From contig CM037861.1 of assembly GCA_021292105.1 (NCBI GenBank), positions 52,230,920 through 52,294,919 on the forward strand: a DNA stretch of 64,000 nt, written 5' to 3'. The position numbers and the translations under genes are program-made. Shown piece after piece: positions 22,701 to 37,700 of the stretch. The notes under the pieces were generated by a model, which did not search any database, was not told where the DNA came from, and worked only from the letters and a program-made list of their open reading frames with translations. Every line of letters starts with the position of its first letter. Within the stretch, counting starts at the first letter, position 1. This DNA is from Anadara kagoshimensis (Eukaryota; Mollusca; Bivalvia; Arcoida; Arcidae).

Positions 22701-25700
22701 TATTGACAGGAATTTCTTCTCTGACTTCAAAATACGAAGACACACCTTTTTTACACAAAATTAGATATCAAATGCAATTACTACATGACAGGAGTCACCA
22801 CTTAGGACCAGGCAGTGTTAACATCTGATAATAAATTATACAAACCATGTAGAAACATTTAAACTTCAATTTACCGACTTCTACATAAACTTGAGCTGTA
22901 TCTTGAGAGCCAAATATCCCAACATCTACGAGGGTTTAATATCTTCCCTTAACTGTCGGATATGACCTTGGTTCAAGATCATGACACACCTTTGGACCAT
23001 GAAGATTATTCATGTTTAGTTTTATGACAGTCCAAGCAATTATGAGATATGGCCGGACACGATTTTACTTGGATGGACAGACATGGTGATTCCTATATAC
23101 CCCCATCAAACTAGTTTGCAATTGGTAAAAACAGGTTTTACAAGTACATGAATTAGACTGAAAAGGACATAGATTAAATAGGACAAATGATTATAAAACT
23201 CCTGACTTTAATTTGGCACTGGAGTAGACATCCAACGATATAGTTACAGTTTAAACGAAGGGCCCCAACCATCCCTGAATACTGAGCAAAGTATATCCTA
23301 GTATTTACATACCTTATAACAATCATTAGCAATAAGTTGTAATAAACTAAATGATTCTCCTGAGGTTTCCATTTTCAGGTATAACTCCCAAGCTAATCTG
23401 GCCTTGCGATTCATAATATCTGTAAAACAAAATTAAACACACAAAAATAAAAAAAGACTGATATGCAAATATACACTGTAAATTTTGTGAAGTAATATGT
23501 TAAAAGTTTTTTCTTGAGCTTATACGTTTATCAAGTTCATATAAATACAGGTTTCAGTGAAAAGAAGGAAGTGATAGTACAGGACTAAACCTTGGATTGG
23601 ACATCAAATAGTCCATTCCATGATCAATCCCAGTATATCTACTGTACCATTTCATTTTGCAAGTCTGAAAACTTTAATATCCTGCTGGAGGACATATTAC
23701 ATTTCCTGGCTGGGATTTATTGTACATGTATGTTAAAAACTGAATAAAGTTCTTGGTAATTATAAATGGACTAACCATTTTTAATTACTTTAAATACACT
23801 TAAAACATTTTATGAATGCTACTAATATACTTACAACATCGAGCCAGCCAACTTAAGTATGTGTAATCATTCTTAATTTTGTCACTCTGTATCAGTAAAA
23901 ATACCTAAATATTCAAATAAAATATGTAAAAATTATGACAATGTCAATATTGGTTTAACATTTATCTATACAACATTTTATATTACAGCAAATGATTTTG
24001 TTCTTTTCTGATTCACTGTTAACATGTTTGGTAAGCTTGAATAAATGTAAAACACACACGAAAAAATGTTTGATCAAAAACGCATGTGACATTATTTGAC
24101 TTAACATAGAAAAAAAAACCCAGCATATTAAGGACTTAACCTCTTTACCTGAGTGAAAAAAACTATATGTTACATTATTTTAACAATGCAATATTAATTT
24201 CCTTGATATTTCAACCAAAAAAGTGAGTTTCACCATATTTTCCTGTATCCAAAACACAATTTTATGTAATATTAAACAAGATCAGACATTAGTTATACAT
24301 ACTTCTTCTGCTTCTTTGTAGTTTCCTACTGATGCCTTAGCTTGAGCATAATTAAAGTTGAACACATCATCATTGAAGAAATAACTCTGCAAGAAGATAC
24401 AAATATATAATTATTTGTTACTTTTGATCAGTCTATTTATGTGGCTTGTAAAACAAGGTCTTCTTTGTAGCTTTTGCAAAGGCTTTCTTTGTTTTGATTA
24501 TCCAGATGTTAAGTAGTGTGCACCAAGATGCAGGGTCTTAGTTTTCAGGTTTATCTGAAAAACTATACCAGTCCATTTTTTCAAAGTTTCAGAGGGTATG
24601 ATTTATACCAAAAAATGGTCCATCCGGATTAAAAACACAGCCAAAACTGTGAAATGGTAAGTCAATGCATACTGATGACAACCAAAACAGGAATAACAAA
24701 GCATATCTATTTACACTTTTCAAATTACTGTCAATTTATTTATGAAAAAAATTGTCACAGCAAATAAATTAATGTAGCAAAGTTTTCAAGAATTCAAATG
24801 TTCTTTAAGTATAAACCATCAAAAAACCCTTAAAAAATCTCTATGAGATGGCAATTAATAAAGACTAAAGAAATGGCAGCAGAATACATGTATTTTAAGA
24901 TCAAATGTTGAATGTGAGAAAAGTTATGTTTTATAATTCTTTACCTTAATTGAATTCAGATAAATAAGTACATCTTCAAACTGCTTCAACAAGAAGAAAC
25001 ATGAAGCCATACACTGACGTCCTGGAATTGTGTCTATAAAAATACAACAAAAGTAAATGGTTAAGTTTATCATGTTAAAACAAAACCGATAAACATCTAC
25101 ATGTTCCATCTTGAAGCAGTTTATGATGAACATGTAAGTCAGAAGGTCTGAACACTTTCTCAAACTGAATAAATTCTTGTAACATATTGTCATGGCCAGG
25201 GTAATTTTGTCACACACTCTTCACCTGCCCGAGCTAATAAATGATACTTGTTTTGGTCATCAGACCACCTGGGTGACCTACAGCAAACAGCATATTTCAG
25301 ATCTTCAAATATTTCTTTTTATAAGTGTACCTATATGTCTACCTATATTTGTTGATAGACTCATACGTAAGAAAAATAACTTCACAGAACAAATGTTCCT
25401 GTTTACAGGTTTTTTCCCTATATGTAGAACATAGTTTGACCTTTATAATATAAAACTTATAATAATTGCAGACATGTTATTTGATAACATGTCAATTATA
25501 TGATAGATGTATTGAGATAAGTTATATAAAGACAAGAATATGAGGGTAGTATGAGAATTTGAATTGTGAACAGCGTTGTCGTATGGTTGTCTAGACAACA
25601 ATCAATACACTAGTATAGTAAAATCAAATAAGATCAAATGGCATCTAAGGTCATAAAAACAATAACAAACTTGTCAAAAATCAGTCACCATAATAAACTT

Positions 25701-28700
25701 TTAATATCATAAAAATTTCGTTTTTTTTTTTTTTTGAAGATTTTGGACAAAATATAAAGGCCTTCATCAGTATTAAGTACAACAGAAAGTTACTTAAAAA
25801 AACTTGTAAATTACCATTTATGATAAAATAAAGGAAAATGTGACCCATTTTTACAAGGTGTTATTTGAATCTGAATATAAGGCCAATGTGCCTATAAATT
25901 AAATGTTTAAACATTCCTTTGTGTTGGTTTTATAGGCAATCTGTGACTGAATGCTGGTGTGGATTTAAATAGTCAAATAGATAAACACTTTATAGACCGG
26001 TTTGACTTGCCATGTTTTGTGTAGCTGTTAACTACAAATATACCAAGTAAATAAAATGTACATACCACATTCACTGGCTGATCCTCCTACAAGTTGGAAA
26101 TATTGCTGTGCTATCTTCAAATGTTCTCTCTGAAATATACAAGATTGTTGTACAAGTTTTTGAGTATGTAAATAATTAAACTCTTAAATAAGTAACATAG
26201 GTACCAGTATCAATGTTTATTTAATAATGGTGGACTCAATAAAACTTTTTATAGACAAAATATTCTAAAATCTATGTGACCTATTTAATACAATATGGTT
26301 CGTTTCAGGATGGCTTTTCTATATTTTCTGGTTAAATTGTAAACAAGATCAGTCAGAAGATCATCACACCTGTACATTTACCAATAATACATTATAAAAC
26401 TAATACCAAAATCTTTGTATTTTGACCATCATCTTTTTTTCACCAAACAATTTGGATACATTACTAAATAGGCATCTGTGGGTGGCTGAATAGGGTGAAA
26501 TGCACTTATAACTTTTGATAGATTTATCAGGATGTAAATAACATATAACTAGAAGTAAATCTTAAATCAAAGTTTTAAGATATGGTTTTTATTTCAATTC
26601 ATTCATACAGCTGAATTTCTTTTCATTTTTCTGAACCTGTCATTTCCTACTTACAGAGCCTTGTTCTTGTCCTAATGCAGCATTAACCACGCCCTTCAGT
26701 ATATACTCCTGTGGGGTTGTAGGTTCTAAATCTTTAATTAAGTTATATGCTTCAGAAACATCATCTGTCATTAAAAATAATTGTTGTATTTTATAAAATA
26801 ACAAATTAGGAAATAAATATTTGCAAAATCACAAAATTACTAATATCACAAAAAATTACAGATATCTCACAAAATAACAGATATCTCATAACTCAAAACA
26901 AGACTTGTCATAAAATAATAAGGCTCACTAAGATCGTAATTTGAGAATAACCTAAAGACTCTTTAACTTTGAACATAGGGACAGATTGATGGGGCACAAC
27001 ACTGTAGACACAGACTCAGAGAGCTAATAAATGGAATGAAGTAAGACAAGAATCTTTCACTTATATCAAGGTGTTTAGTTCTGGAATGGTAGAAGAAACA
27101 AGAGTACCTTTAGAAAACCACTGACCTTTGGCAAGCAAACTAACAAAATTTTATCATACTAGGATCTGCTTGAGTGGGATTTGAAGCTAGGCGATCTGTA
27201 AGCATGCACATTAGACCACATGGACACAGAAGCCTTTAATAAACAAACTTAAGACTAAATATAGTTACAAAATATTTCAACAGGAATATGTACCATGTTA
27301 GCAATGATGGACAGTAAACTTTTATGTATGTTATTACAGACAGAAAATTTCCTACCTTGTCTTAAATAATATATGACTAGATTAAGTCTAGCTTCAGGTA
27401 TAACATCTATCAGAGGGGGTAACACCTGTAGAGATCCTTCTCCTCCACGGAACACAACCTAAAATGGTAAAAATATATGGATTTTACATAAATATCCCTT
27501 TTTATTTAGGTTTTTTATCATTGTTTCATGCATTATGGAATAATGAAATGCTTAATAACATGTACTTGTACTTGGTAATAGCCGGACAAACCAATAATCT
27601 ACTACACATCAGTACATACAAGAGAGCAGATTGATGCTGGTAAATAAATGCCTACATGTGGCCTGTTGGCCAATTATGCAGATCCCCATACAACGAAACA
27701 CTAAAAATAAGACATACTAAAACACACAATGATACCACTGATTACAAAACTTCTGATTTTAAACAGGCACTAAATATAATGACAAAATGATGTTTATTGG
27801 TCAATTAATACATTTACTGGTAACTAAATTTTAAAATTGAATAAATTTAAAACATTAGTTTGCATGATCAAGTAAAGTTGAGTAACGGTATTTTTCACAC
27901 CAATCAAAATTTTTTTACATATACTGGGGTGGTCAGTTCTGAAATTGTGGAGGAAACCAAAGTGTGCAGAGAAAACCATCAACCTTTGGCAAGTGAATTG
28001 ACAAACCATCTCAAACTGACATTAGCTTGTAAAATGACTTCATAAACATTGCAGTTAAAACTGCTTATTAGTGATAATTAAGTTCAACAAAAATGTTTGG
28101 TTTTATTTAATCAAAATCTCAACAATTTTCATTATACAATATTTCATAAAAAATTCATACTAACCAAATTGTGTTTAATCAGATCATTAGCAAACACAAA
28201 TGATGGAGATGACATTTCCTGTAAACTCTTCATCTCAGCCTGTAAAACAACATAAAAAGACCATTAATTGTAAATAAACAGAAAATATTAGTATCAATTT
28301 TCCACAAATTTAAAATTATTAGTAGCAATTGCAGCCACAGTTGCTGACATTAAGTGTTACTTTAAAATTCCAACCAAAACCCTGACATACCGGTATATTT
28401 TATCATATTTGACTGCATAGGACTTAGAAATAATCTTGATAGTTGAAGGAGGTCAGTAAAGGAGGATTGGAATTAAGTGAAGCAATGGTGTTTTGAGCTT
28501 CAGTCCAAATTATTTTAATTATATTGAGGTGGTCAATACTAAAAAAAACCAGAGTACTCAGAGAAAATGATACTGAGATCATCAATGGAGGTTCTTGTGC
28601 TATCTCCTGCCCATTTTAGAATCGAGTCAGAAGACTTAGAGTCCATAATGCTAGTGCTTTAAACTGTTCAGCTGCCAGGCTGTTCAGGCTCCAAAAATGG

Positions 28701-31700
28701 AAGATATCTCTGGTACTGATATACTGTAGTGTTGATAAAAGCCCTTACCTCTGCTGCCTTCCCATTGTATAATCTGAAGTGATTACATGCTTTTAAATTC
28801 AGAGCAATAGCACTATCTGGATACTGTTGTAAATAGACAGCTAATACTTCCTGAAATTAAATAAGATCATAAAATGATGTCAATGTCAAACAGGCTTATA
28901 GAAATAACACTTGTCGGTTGCAAAGAAAAATCACATTTATTCCACCCCCCCCCTAAAAGAAAGAAATAAGACAAAGTATGGCAAAATTACACCACCCTTC
29001 AAAAACAAAAAAAATCTCTAATCAAAAAAGAAAATTAATTCACTAAATTCAATATAAAAAACAAATCAGGGGTCTTCTGTAAAACTCCTGCAGTTTTGTA
29101 ATGGTGGTAGGTTTGGAATGACATAGAATCTTCCTTGAACAATTTCTTCCTTGAACAATTTTATAAGGGCACTATGTAGAGTACAGGCCAGTCGAAAGTT
29201 TAACACTAAGATAACGAATTAGAGCCGAATTGGAAGCTTATTTTGGCACTTCGTAAGCTATATCTTTTCAGCAGATGATATCTATCTCCTGTCAGCTTCA
29301 TTCAATTGGTATCCATATCTCGACCACTAAGAAACTGAGTTCGGCCCCATTTCGTTAGCTCAGTGTTAAACTTTCAACAGGTCTGTACGTTATATTCCTA
29401 TGCTCATAAGCAAAGTTTCTGAAAAGCTAAATGTGCATGCTCAACTTTATAAGGACAGTGTATTTTCCCATGCTCATAAGTAAAATTTCTTCTAACCTAA
29501 ATGTCTCAACACTAAATTAATCAATCAATCTTTTTCTTAAATAGTCATCAATTTAAAAATAAAATACATCGATATAACATGGATGTCATATAGTACTGTA
29601 ATTTATTTTTGTGTATTTTTTGTAAATAAAGATGAATTATAATTAGAGTTAACAGACTTCACACAGGATCTAATTATACTGCGATAGTCATTTATATCAA
29701 TTAATAAAACCAATTACTGTTATGTAGTGACAGGTCGGTATCTATTACCTTAAAATCACAGATAAAAAAAGAGAAAATTACACCATTAAAATTCTGTTAT
29801 ATAAATAAACTGCAACTTGATTCATATATTGCCCACAGAACTATAAAGATAACACTGCTACAAAATTTGAAAAATTACCATTCAAACTTTAAGAAAATTC
29901 TTAGCAAAATAATGTTATAAATGTGTTATAAGCCTAATCTAAATTACAAGTTATAAATTTTTGACAAGTTCTTTTTCACTAGTTATCTTTTATGTTATAA
30001 AGAATGTCTCTAGCTCAAACCCTGGTTGTTTATTGTGGTTTCAATTACATGGAAGTAAATAAATTCTATTGCAAGGTAATGCCAGCATGTCAACCAGCTT
30101 ATTATTCAGCAGATTGATTGAATAGGGTTTTACATTCCATTCAAGAATATTTCATTTATATCAAGATGTCACCAACTTTAGGAGAAGTACCTTAAACCTT
30201 TTCCTTTAAAGTGCGCTCATGACAATATGATGGAGAGAGCACTCTACCAACTGATGTACTCTAGTGGTCATTTTTTAACAGTTGGGTTGACAAAAACCAT
30301 GTAAAAGTATGTCAAATTCAACCATTTTCACTCATTTTAAGAGACTTCAAGCAGAAAATATGCCCGTAAAATGTCATTGCAATTACCATTCACTGACACT
30401 GGAGACAACAAAAGTCTTAGCATGACAAATCTAGGGAAAGTACGCATGATATGGGTTCAAGAAGACTGAAAATATAAAAGAACTGTACCTGTGATACATC
30501 ATAGTAGTCCAGTTTGTAGTAACAAAGGGCCACATACACATTCAATGCCAAATACTCTCTGAAACAGAATACAGTAACATGTATAGGAAATATACATATT
30601 ATAATATAAACATTGTAATAGAGTACAGTTCTATATCCTTTTTGGGATTTGAACTCATGACCAGTAGTTACTAATTATTTTCAAAAATAAATAGCCTGAT
30701 GACCTGGCTAAAGATGCTACCTGATGATTCAACAAAAAATGATTATATATGTTTTATAACAAAAAAAAAAAAATAAATAAAAAAAATAAAAATAAAAAAT
30801 AAAAAATAATAAATAAATAAAATAAAAAATAGCTGTCATCAGAACACAGGGCTTAAACCTGAACATGAAAACCATGAAAACCTATGACCAAAAACTTTAA
30901 ACTATCTAAGTTTGACACAAAAAGTAGGTGGAAGATTAGTGACATGGTATTTTATACCAGTCATGTCTATTTTATTCTTATAGAGGTGATTAGTTCTGAA
31001 ATGGTTGAGAAAACCAAAGTACCTGAATGAAACCATCAACTTTCTGCAAGTGAACCAGAAAAAAATTGTCATTTTGGGATCTGTTCAAAGTAGAAATCAA
31101 ACATACTTGGTGATAGAAACTGTGATTTGTATGTTGGTCTTTCAGAACATTTCAAGGCCACAGAGACCCTGCTCACGACAGGGGTTTGACACAAGTCTCC
31201 AATACTTTAACAAGCTAACAATACATGTGTATTGATTGCAGACTGATTGATGACTTTCCGTGATTTTTTCACATCAATATTTATCACAAACAAACTGATA
31301 ATTTTTCATTTCTGCACTATATCAATAATTTAGCTAAGTAAAATTGATAACACAGTCTGTAATTGATTTAGAGTTACTTAACACCCTTTAATGATTTTTT
31401 TCTGTGTAAACTGATTAATAATGCACAAAGTGACTTCTTCTCATGCTCCTTAATCACTGTTTGATGATGGTGAAGAACAAAGTGATGCAGATATACTGCT
31501 AAAGAATAATGGTCTGTGAGTCTGTAATCTGTGTACCGTAATTTGTACCCAGACACAATAAAGAATCCCCTTCCATGATGCCAGGGAATAAAAATTTGCC
31601 ATCAGTAACTGAATCAATGAAGTTTTCCCTTCATCATTGCAGTTGTACCCAGAAGTCACCTTGCCATCAGAAACTGAATCATTAAAATTTAAATTCTCTG

Positions 31701-34700
31701 CATCACAGAAGTCCCCCCCCCCCCATCATGCCCATGATTTCTGAGAGTTAAAATTTGTCATTGGTAACTGAATCATTGAAATTTTCACTGCATCATTGAA
31801 TTTGTACCCAGAAGTCACTCCATGATGTCTAAGAGTTGAAATTTGCTGTCGTGACAGAATCATTGAAATTATCCCAGAAAATACAATAAAGCCCCCCCCC
31901 CTCCACAAAAAATTATTTCAAAAAGCAAACAAATTGTCATCAGTACCACATCAAATACCGTTAACCAGGTGTTTAGTGCAGTCATTTAACAAGCTATTGT
32001 TCTCATACTCAGAAATTACAATTCATGCTGGTAAAATCTATAAGACACACTTTGACACAATAAAATAAATAATTTGAATATAATTTGGTCTTTGTGAAAA
32101 CATTACTTTAATGTTTATACAGTATAATCATAACTTTATTTTATTTACTTCTTTATTTCTATTTATTATCAAAAACACAATAATGTAATAAAATAATGGC
32201 CATATTTAAAATGACGCTTTATTGATATAAACATAAAAATCTGAATCCCATTTTTTTTCTTCATGACAGTGGTACATTATTTTTTAAGATATCATTTTAA
32301 ATATTTCATTTTCTCCAACACTTACGGAAATGAAAAATAAAACGAATTTGAAATCTCAAAAAATAAATTGAATAACACTTAAAAGATATTAAATGGGCAA
32401 AATGAAAAGGAAATTCTTTCATTAAGCCTGTCTATATGGTATATATAATTATCATGTTGATATGAATAATAATTTCATACCACACACACAAGGTCACTGT
32501 CTCAAACACGTTTTACTTCCTTGTTATATAGCCTTAGTGCATTTGTAAAGTTGGACAGACACAGCTGTACATAAACATGGAATATTTTTGGTACTATTTA
32601 TACCCCCCCCCCTGCAAACTAGTTTGAGGGGGTATATAGGAATCACCATGTCTGTCCATCTGTCTGTCTGTCTGTGTAAAATTGTGTCTATACCATATCT
32701 CATAATTGCTTTGGATGGCTGTCATAAAACTTCACATGGATAATCTTAATGGTTCAAAGGTGTGTCAAGACCTTGAACCAAAGTCATATCGTAAAGGTCA
32801 AGGTCCTGGGAAAACATTAAATATTGGGGCTCTCAAGAGACAGTTCTAGGTTTTTTTATTTTACCAGCTTTTTGTAGGAATATATGTGAAGCACATGTTA
32901 TACCATTAGTGAATAAGCTTTATAATGTTAATTAGTACCAAGCTTTTTTTTCATGCCATGCATTGTTAGAATCATATCTTTATTGTCTTTATTTTAAATT
33001 GCAGGACTGGTTATTGGCATTGTTAATTTCATATAGATTGTAATGAACAATGGTTAAAATTTAATTTTTTAAGAGGCTTTATAGACACAAAATGCTTATA
33101 ATGTTTATTATTGAAACAAAATAATGGCTTGAAGAATGACATGGAATACTAATATCATTTTTGTGTCCAGCTTACAAATAAGCGCTAAGCATGGGATTTC
33201 AAAGTGGTATATTTACATAACCATAGCAACAGATGCCAACCATTAGTTTCTGATCAGCCGGACAAGTCTAAATTTGACCCTGATCAAGAGGTATAAAGAA
33301 TAATATGTACACTGGCCCCAAGACAGCTAGCCTTTGCTGTTTTCCATGATTTCCTGATCAGCCAGGTCAGGCTAAGCTTGACCCTGATCAAGAGGTCTGA
33401 AGTACACTGACAGAAAAAGACTTGACCTTTGCTATCTTGTCTCCTAGTCAAAATGGTACCAAATTAAAAAATAAAGAGCTATGGACATATAACAAAACAT
33501 TAAAGGAGTTATCAACAAATGACACCAACAGGTTAATAGAACCACATATATATCTACATACAAACAGCTACGGTATATATAAGTCACAACACACTGATCT
33601 AGTCATTTACACAAACATGAAAGGGACATCATATCCATCAAATGATGAAATTAACCATAAATGTGAAATTATTACCATGGTGAAATTTGTAAATTAGTTT
33701 TATGAAGCAATGAAAGGCCTCAGACAAAAGAGAATTTTAATTAATACATTGTCATTGTTTCCCAATAATTAGATATATTCATGACATCAACAATGGTCTA
33801 TCATTATGGTACCGGTATATATGCACTTTTGAGAATGAATATGACAGATCAAATTGTTATAGAGAAAAATCTGATGGTCTCAGACCAGAGACCTGTAAAA
33901 GTAATAAACTGTTACAGCTGAAAGGCAAAGTTTGTCCATAAGACAGATGATCTTAGATCTGAGACTGGTACAGTTATTTTACTGTTGTTTAATTCAAAGT
34001 AAAATACTATTAGTTTTTCTATGGTTCGCTTATGTATTATTTTTATGATACTGCAGTGAACTTTTATTTTCATTTCAGCAATGTTAGCATCTAAATTAAT
34101 TCAATAAAAACACTGAGAGGCTCACATTATAAATAAACTATCACTATATACCCCCCACTTTTTAGGGGGGGGGTGTATCTATTATGGTATCTATACCTGT
34201 GAATATCATTAATACTATCAATACATGTACATGTACAGAAATCACAAATCTTTGAACATGTACCAATATCAATCATATACTTAACATGGTCTAGCAATAC
34301 GAAACAACATGCAACATTAAAGTAACAACACTGATCAATGTTAACATACACAAGTAGGTATATAATATATATGTGACATATTGTTTATATATGTACAGCA
34401 GAAGGATATTAATGCTATGGCTAATCTACTGACCAAGGCCCCAGCTTGTTTAGCAATGGTTCACAATCAACTACTATATCGTGTTGCCAGCTTGCAGTAA
34501 GTTTTGTTACCTATTGTCTAGCAGTATACGTTTATAAATATCTATAGCTTCTTGGTAGTGACTCCGGAGGTAGTGTATGGAAGCCAATGAGAGTTGGTCT
34601 TCTATTATATCTTGAAGACTTTGATGGTAATTCATCAACCGCTTCTCATCAGTAAACTTGTGAGATAAGTGAAATAATAACCGATTCTGAAGTCTACTCT

Positions 34701-37700
34701 TGGGACCTGAAATAGAAGCAAAAAACCCAACATATGAAGTTTGATTGATGTAATTATGATATATATTTAAATTTACCTATTATCTAGAAGTAAACGTTTG
34801 TATATATCTATAGCTTCCTGGTAGTGACTCCGTAAGTAGTGTATCGAAGCCAACGAGAGCTGATCCTCTGTGACATCCTGGAGACTCTGATGATAGTTCA
34901 ACAATCTCTTCTCATCAGCAAACTTGTGGGATAAGTGAAAAAACAACCTGTTTTGTAGATGACTTTTAGGACCTACAAAACACCATAAAAGTTAACACTT
35001 GTTGACCACGCAATGATACTGGATTAATTGTCCAGCTAGGTCACAGTCCAAATGTCAACATTCATCATCATTATAACCAGTACACACACAAACCAACCCA
35101 ATGTATCTTAATTAATATAACAGAAAATGATGAAGTTAAAATGAACATATGTCCATCTAATAAAAATATACTGAAGCTTTAATATATTACTGAAATATTA
35201 AAATTAATTTGCAATATAGAAAAAAGGCTAACAAATTGTCTTGACACAAATGAGAATCTATAAGATAAAAGATCTACAAATTAATGATGATTTCATATGT
35301 GTAACAAAATTACTAAAATTCCACAAGATTGTGGTGAAAGAAAGTTGTGTCACTAAATTGAGTCTTTTTAATGAAACAGGTAGGTGAAGAACTTGAGGAG
35401 TTTAACAATGCTCTTTCTCAGCAACAAATAAAAACCATCTTTAAAAACTTTTTTACATCCTAGCAATATAACTTCCTAATGTTTCCAAGTCCCACTTGCT
35501 ATTCAATGACAATAACACATAATTTTTCTAAGGGACAAATAAATTCAGTGAATTAGGTTCTTTTGTTTTTAGTGATTTGCATTCATGTTCAAAGGGCAAT
35601 TGCTCCCAAAAAATGAGCAAACCAACTTGGGTTTACGATATGTGCATGTTGATGCTCTACACAAAGTTTTATGAAACAGTTCTTCATAGTTTTGGAGAAT
35701 TTGCGCAAACAATAATTTCAGACAGACAGATGGACAGATGAAAAAAGGACGGTTTGGAAACTCAAAATTAATATCCTGCTCTTTCTTCGAAATACCGGGG
35801 ATAAAAACAATTCTTAACCTGTAAATGTGGCTCAATAAAAAATGCATTGTGAAATACTAGGATACCAATGCAAATATATATCTTATATTCAGATGACAAT
35901 AAAATATTATCACAGTGACTATATAAACTGGTATATGATATACATTGTTTATGCATATGGTGTGCAGCAATACAAAATAAAATATGCACAAACAAATCAC
36001 TCTGCATCAATCAAAATTGAAATAATAAAAACAAACAATAAAATATTTTAAAACCAATTTTCAAACAAAAATCTACAAAACACATGTTTACACTTTGATA
36101 AACTCACCATGTGACAAGTCTGATTAATCAAAAGTTTTAACCATGTGCTATTTCTAATTAATGACTCCAAATTTTGTTGTCATTAATGTATTTAAAGAAC
36201 TATTTATGGAACATTGTGTACATTATAATCTAATTTTGCTCAATTCTAAAAATAACTACAACCAATGTGCAACTAAGAATTAACCTTCAATTTTTTTTAG
36301 TGCTGTCAAATTGAAAACCTGATTCTAGATTTTGCAGATCTATTGAACTAATATTACAGCTAGTTCATGTTAGATACACATTTTCTAAAGTCGGGTGTAC
36401 TACTTGAAGGCACCAAAATAATTTAAAGTCAATTCTTTTTATTTACAATATCTATAAAACTTAACGAAAATAATATATAAGTGATTCCATATTCTGGCAA
36501 AATATATATAAGTGATTCAAACATAATATATAATGTTTTTTTTTTTTTGTACTGAAATCATTTTACTCATGAACAAGGAACATCTGATCTAATAGACAAA
36601 CAAACTTTCAACATGTGTATTCATTCATTTCACAAGAAATTGTATGATTTCGATGAAAAATTTAAGTACATATTATACTAGTGTTAATTTTACAACACTT
36701 GACATCCGATTCGAAAAGATACAAAATTCCTTAGATAGGAATGATTATAGTAGCCATACAACCATGAAAATCAATTTCAATCAAATGTCCAATATTATTT
36801 ACTTTTACCTTTTTGTCATCAAGAAAAAGGCTTACATGTGTTTAATTCTTTTTTGTACTGTGGTATAAAAAGACTGGAAGGGGCTATACATGATATAACA
36901 AGAAATTTGGTTCATTGATGAATAAACCAAATTGTCTTTACACTGTTCAACAGTAAGCATTGTAAATAGATTAAAATAAACAAAAGATGTAAAAATAAAA
37001 TGTAACAAAGTTCTTAAACAGTAAACACTTTACCAGAGTCTGTTTCCAATAATCCAGTCTTTCCTATTTTAATTTGTATAACATTTTCTGTATACATATA
37101 TTTATTAAAATTCAACATACATTTTTTTTCAAAAATAATCATTAGACAATAATTAAGCAATATTCAAAATACCATAGTAAATACAGAATGAAAAATTGAC
37201 AGATTGTCGGCCACACCTACATGCTTGTTTTACACGCAAAAAAAAAAAATGAAAACTGGACCTGAATTGTGCCATTTTATGACGTCGCTGACACTAGTAC
37301 TGTACATCATTAGTTGCTGTGGTACTGCTTTGATAGTGATGGCGACCAGTGTTGGAATATAAAAGGTATGGCTGACGATAAGTCAATAAACAAGAGGCCC
37401 AATAGGGCCTGTACCGCTCACCTGGGCCGTTAACAGCACAAAAACACAATAAATACTACATTTAAGGAGCAATAACTCTGATGTGGATATTTAGATATTG
37501 ATGAAACTTGCTACTCGCATCTGTGACCTTGACCTTTGAACCAATGACCATAATCTATATATCAAAATGATGATTGCATCAATACCAACAATATTCTAAT
37601 ATACATGCCTATACAAAAAGTTCATAGTTTTCGAGATAATGAATCTTTTTGGTATTGTTTTGCAACCGTGGCCTTGACCTTTGGACCCAGGACCTTTTTC

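Noticed and set aside
25700..25780. Possible second hammerhead on the minus strand (ACTGATGAAGGCC with a later CGAAA)
   Set aside because: No stem II or stem I pairing could be drawn around it; only the short core words match.
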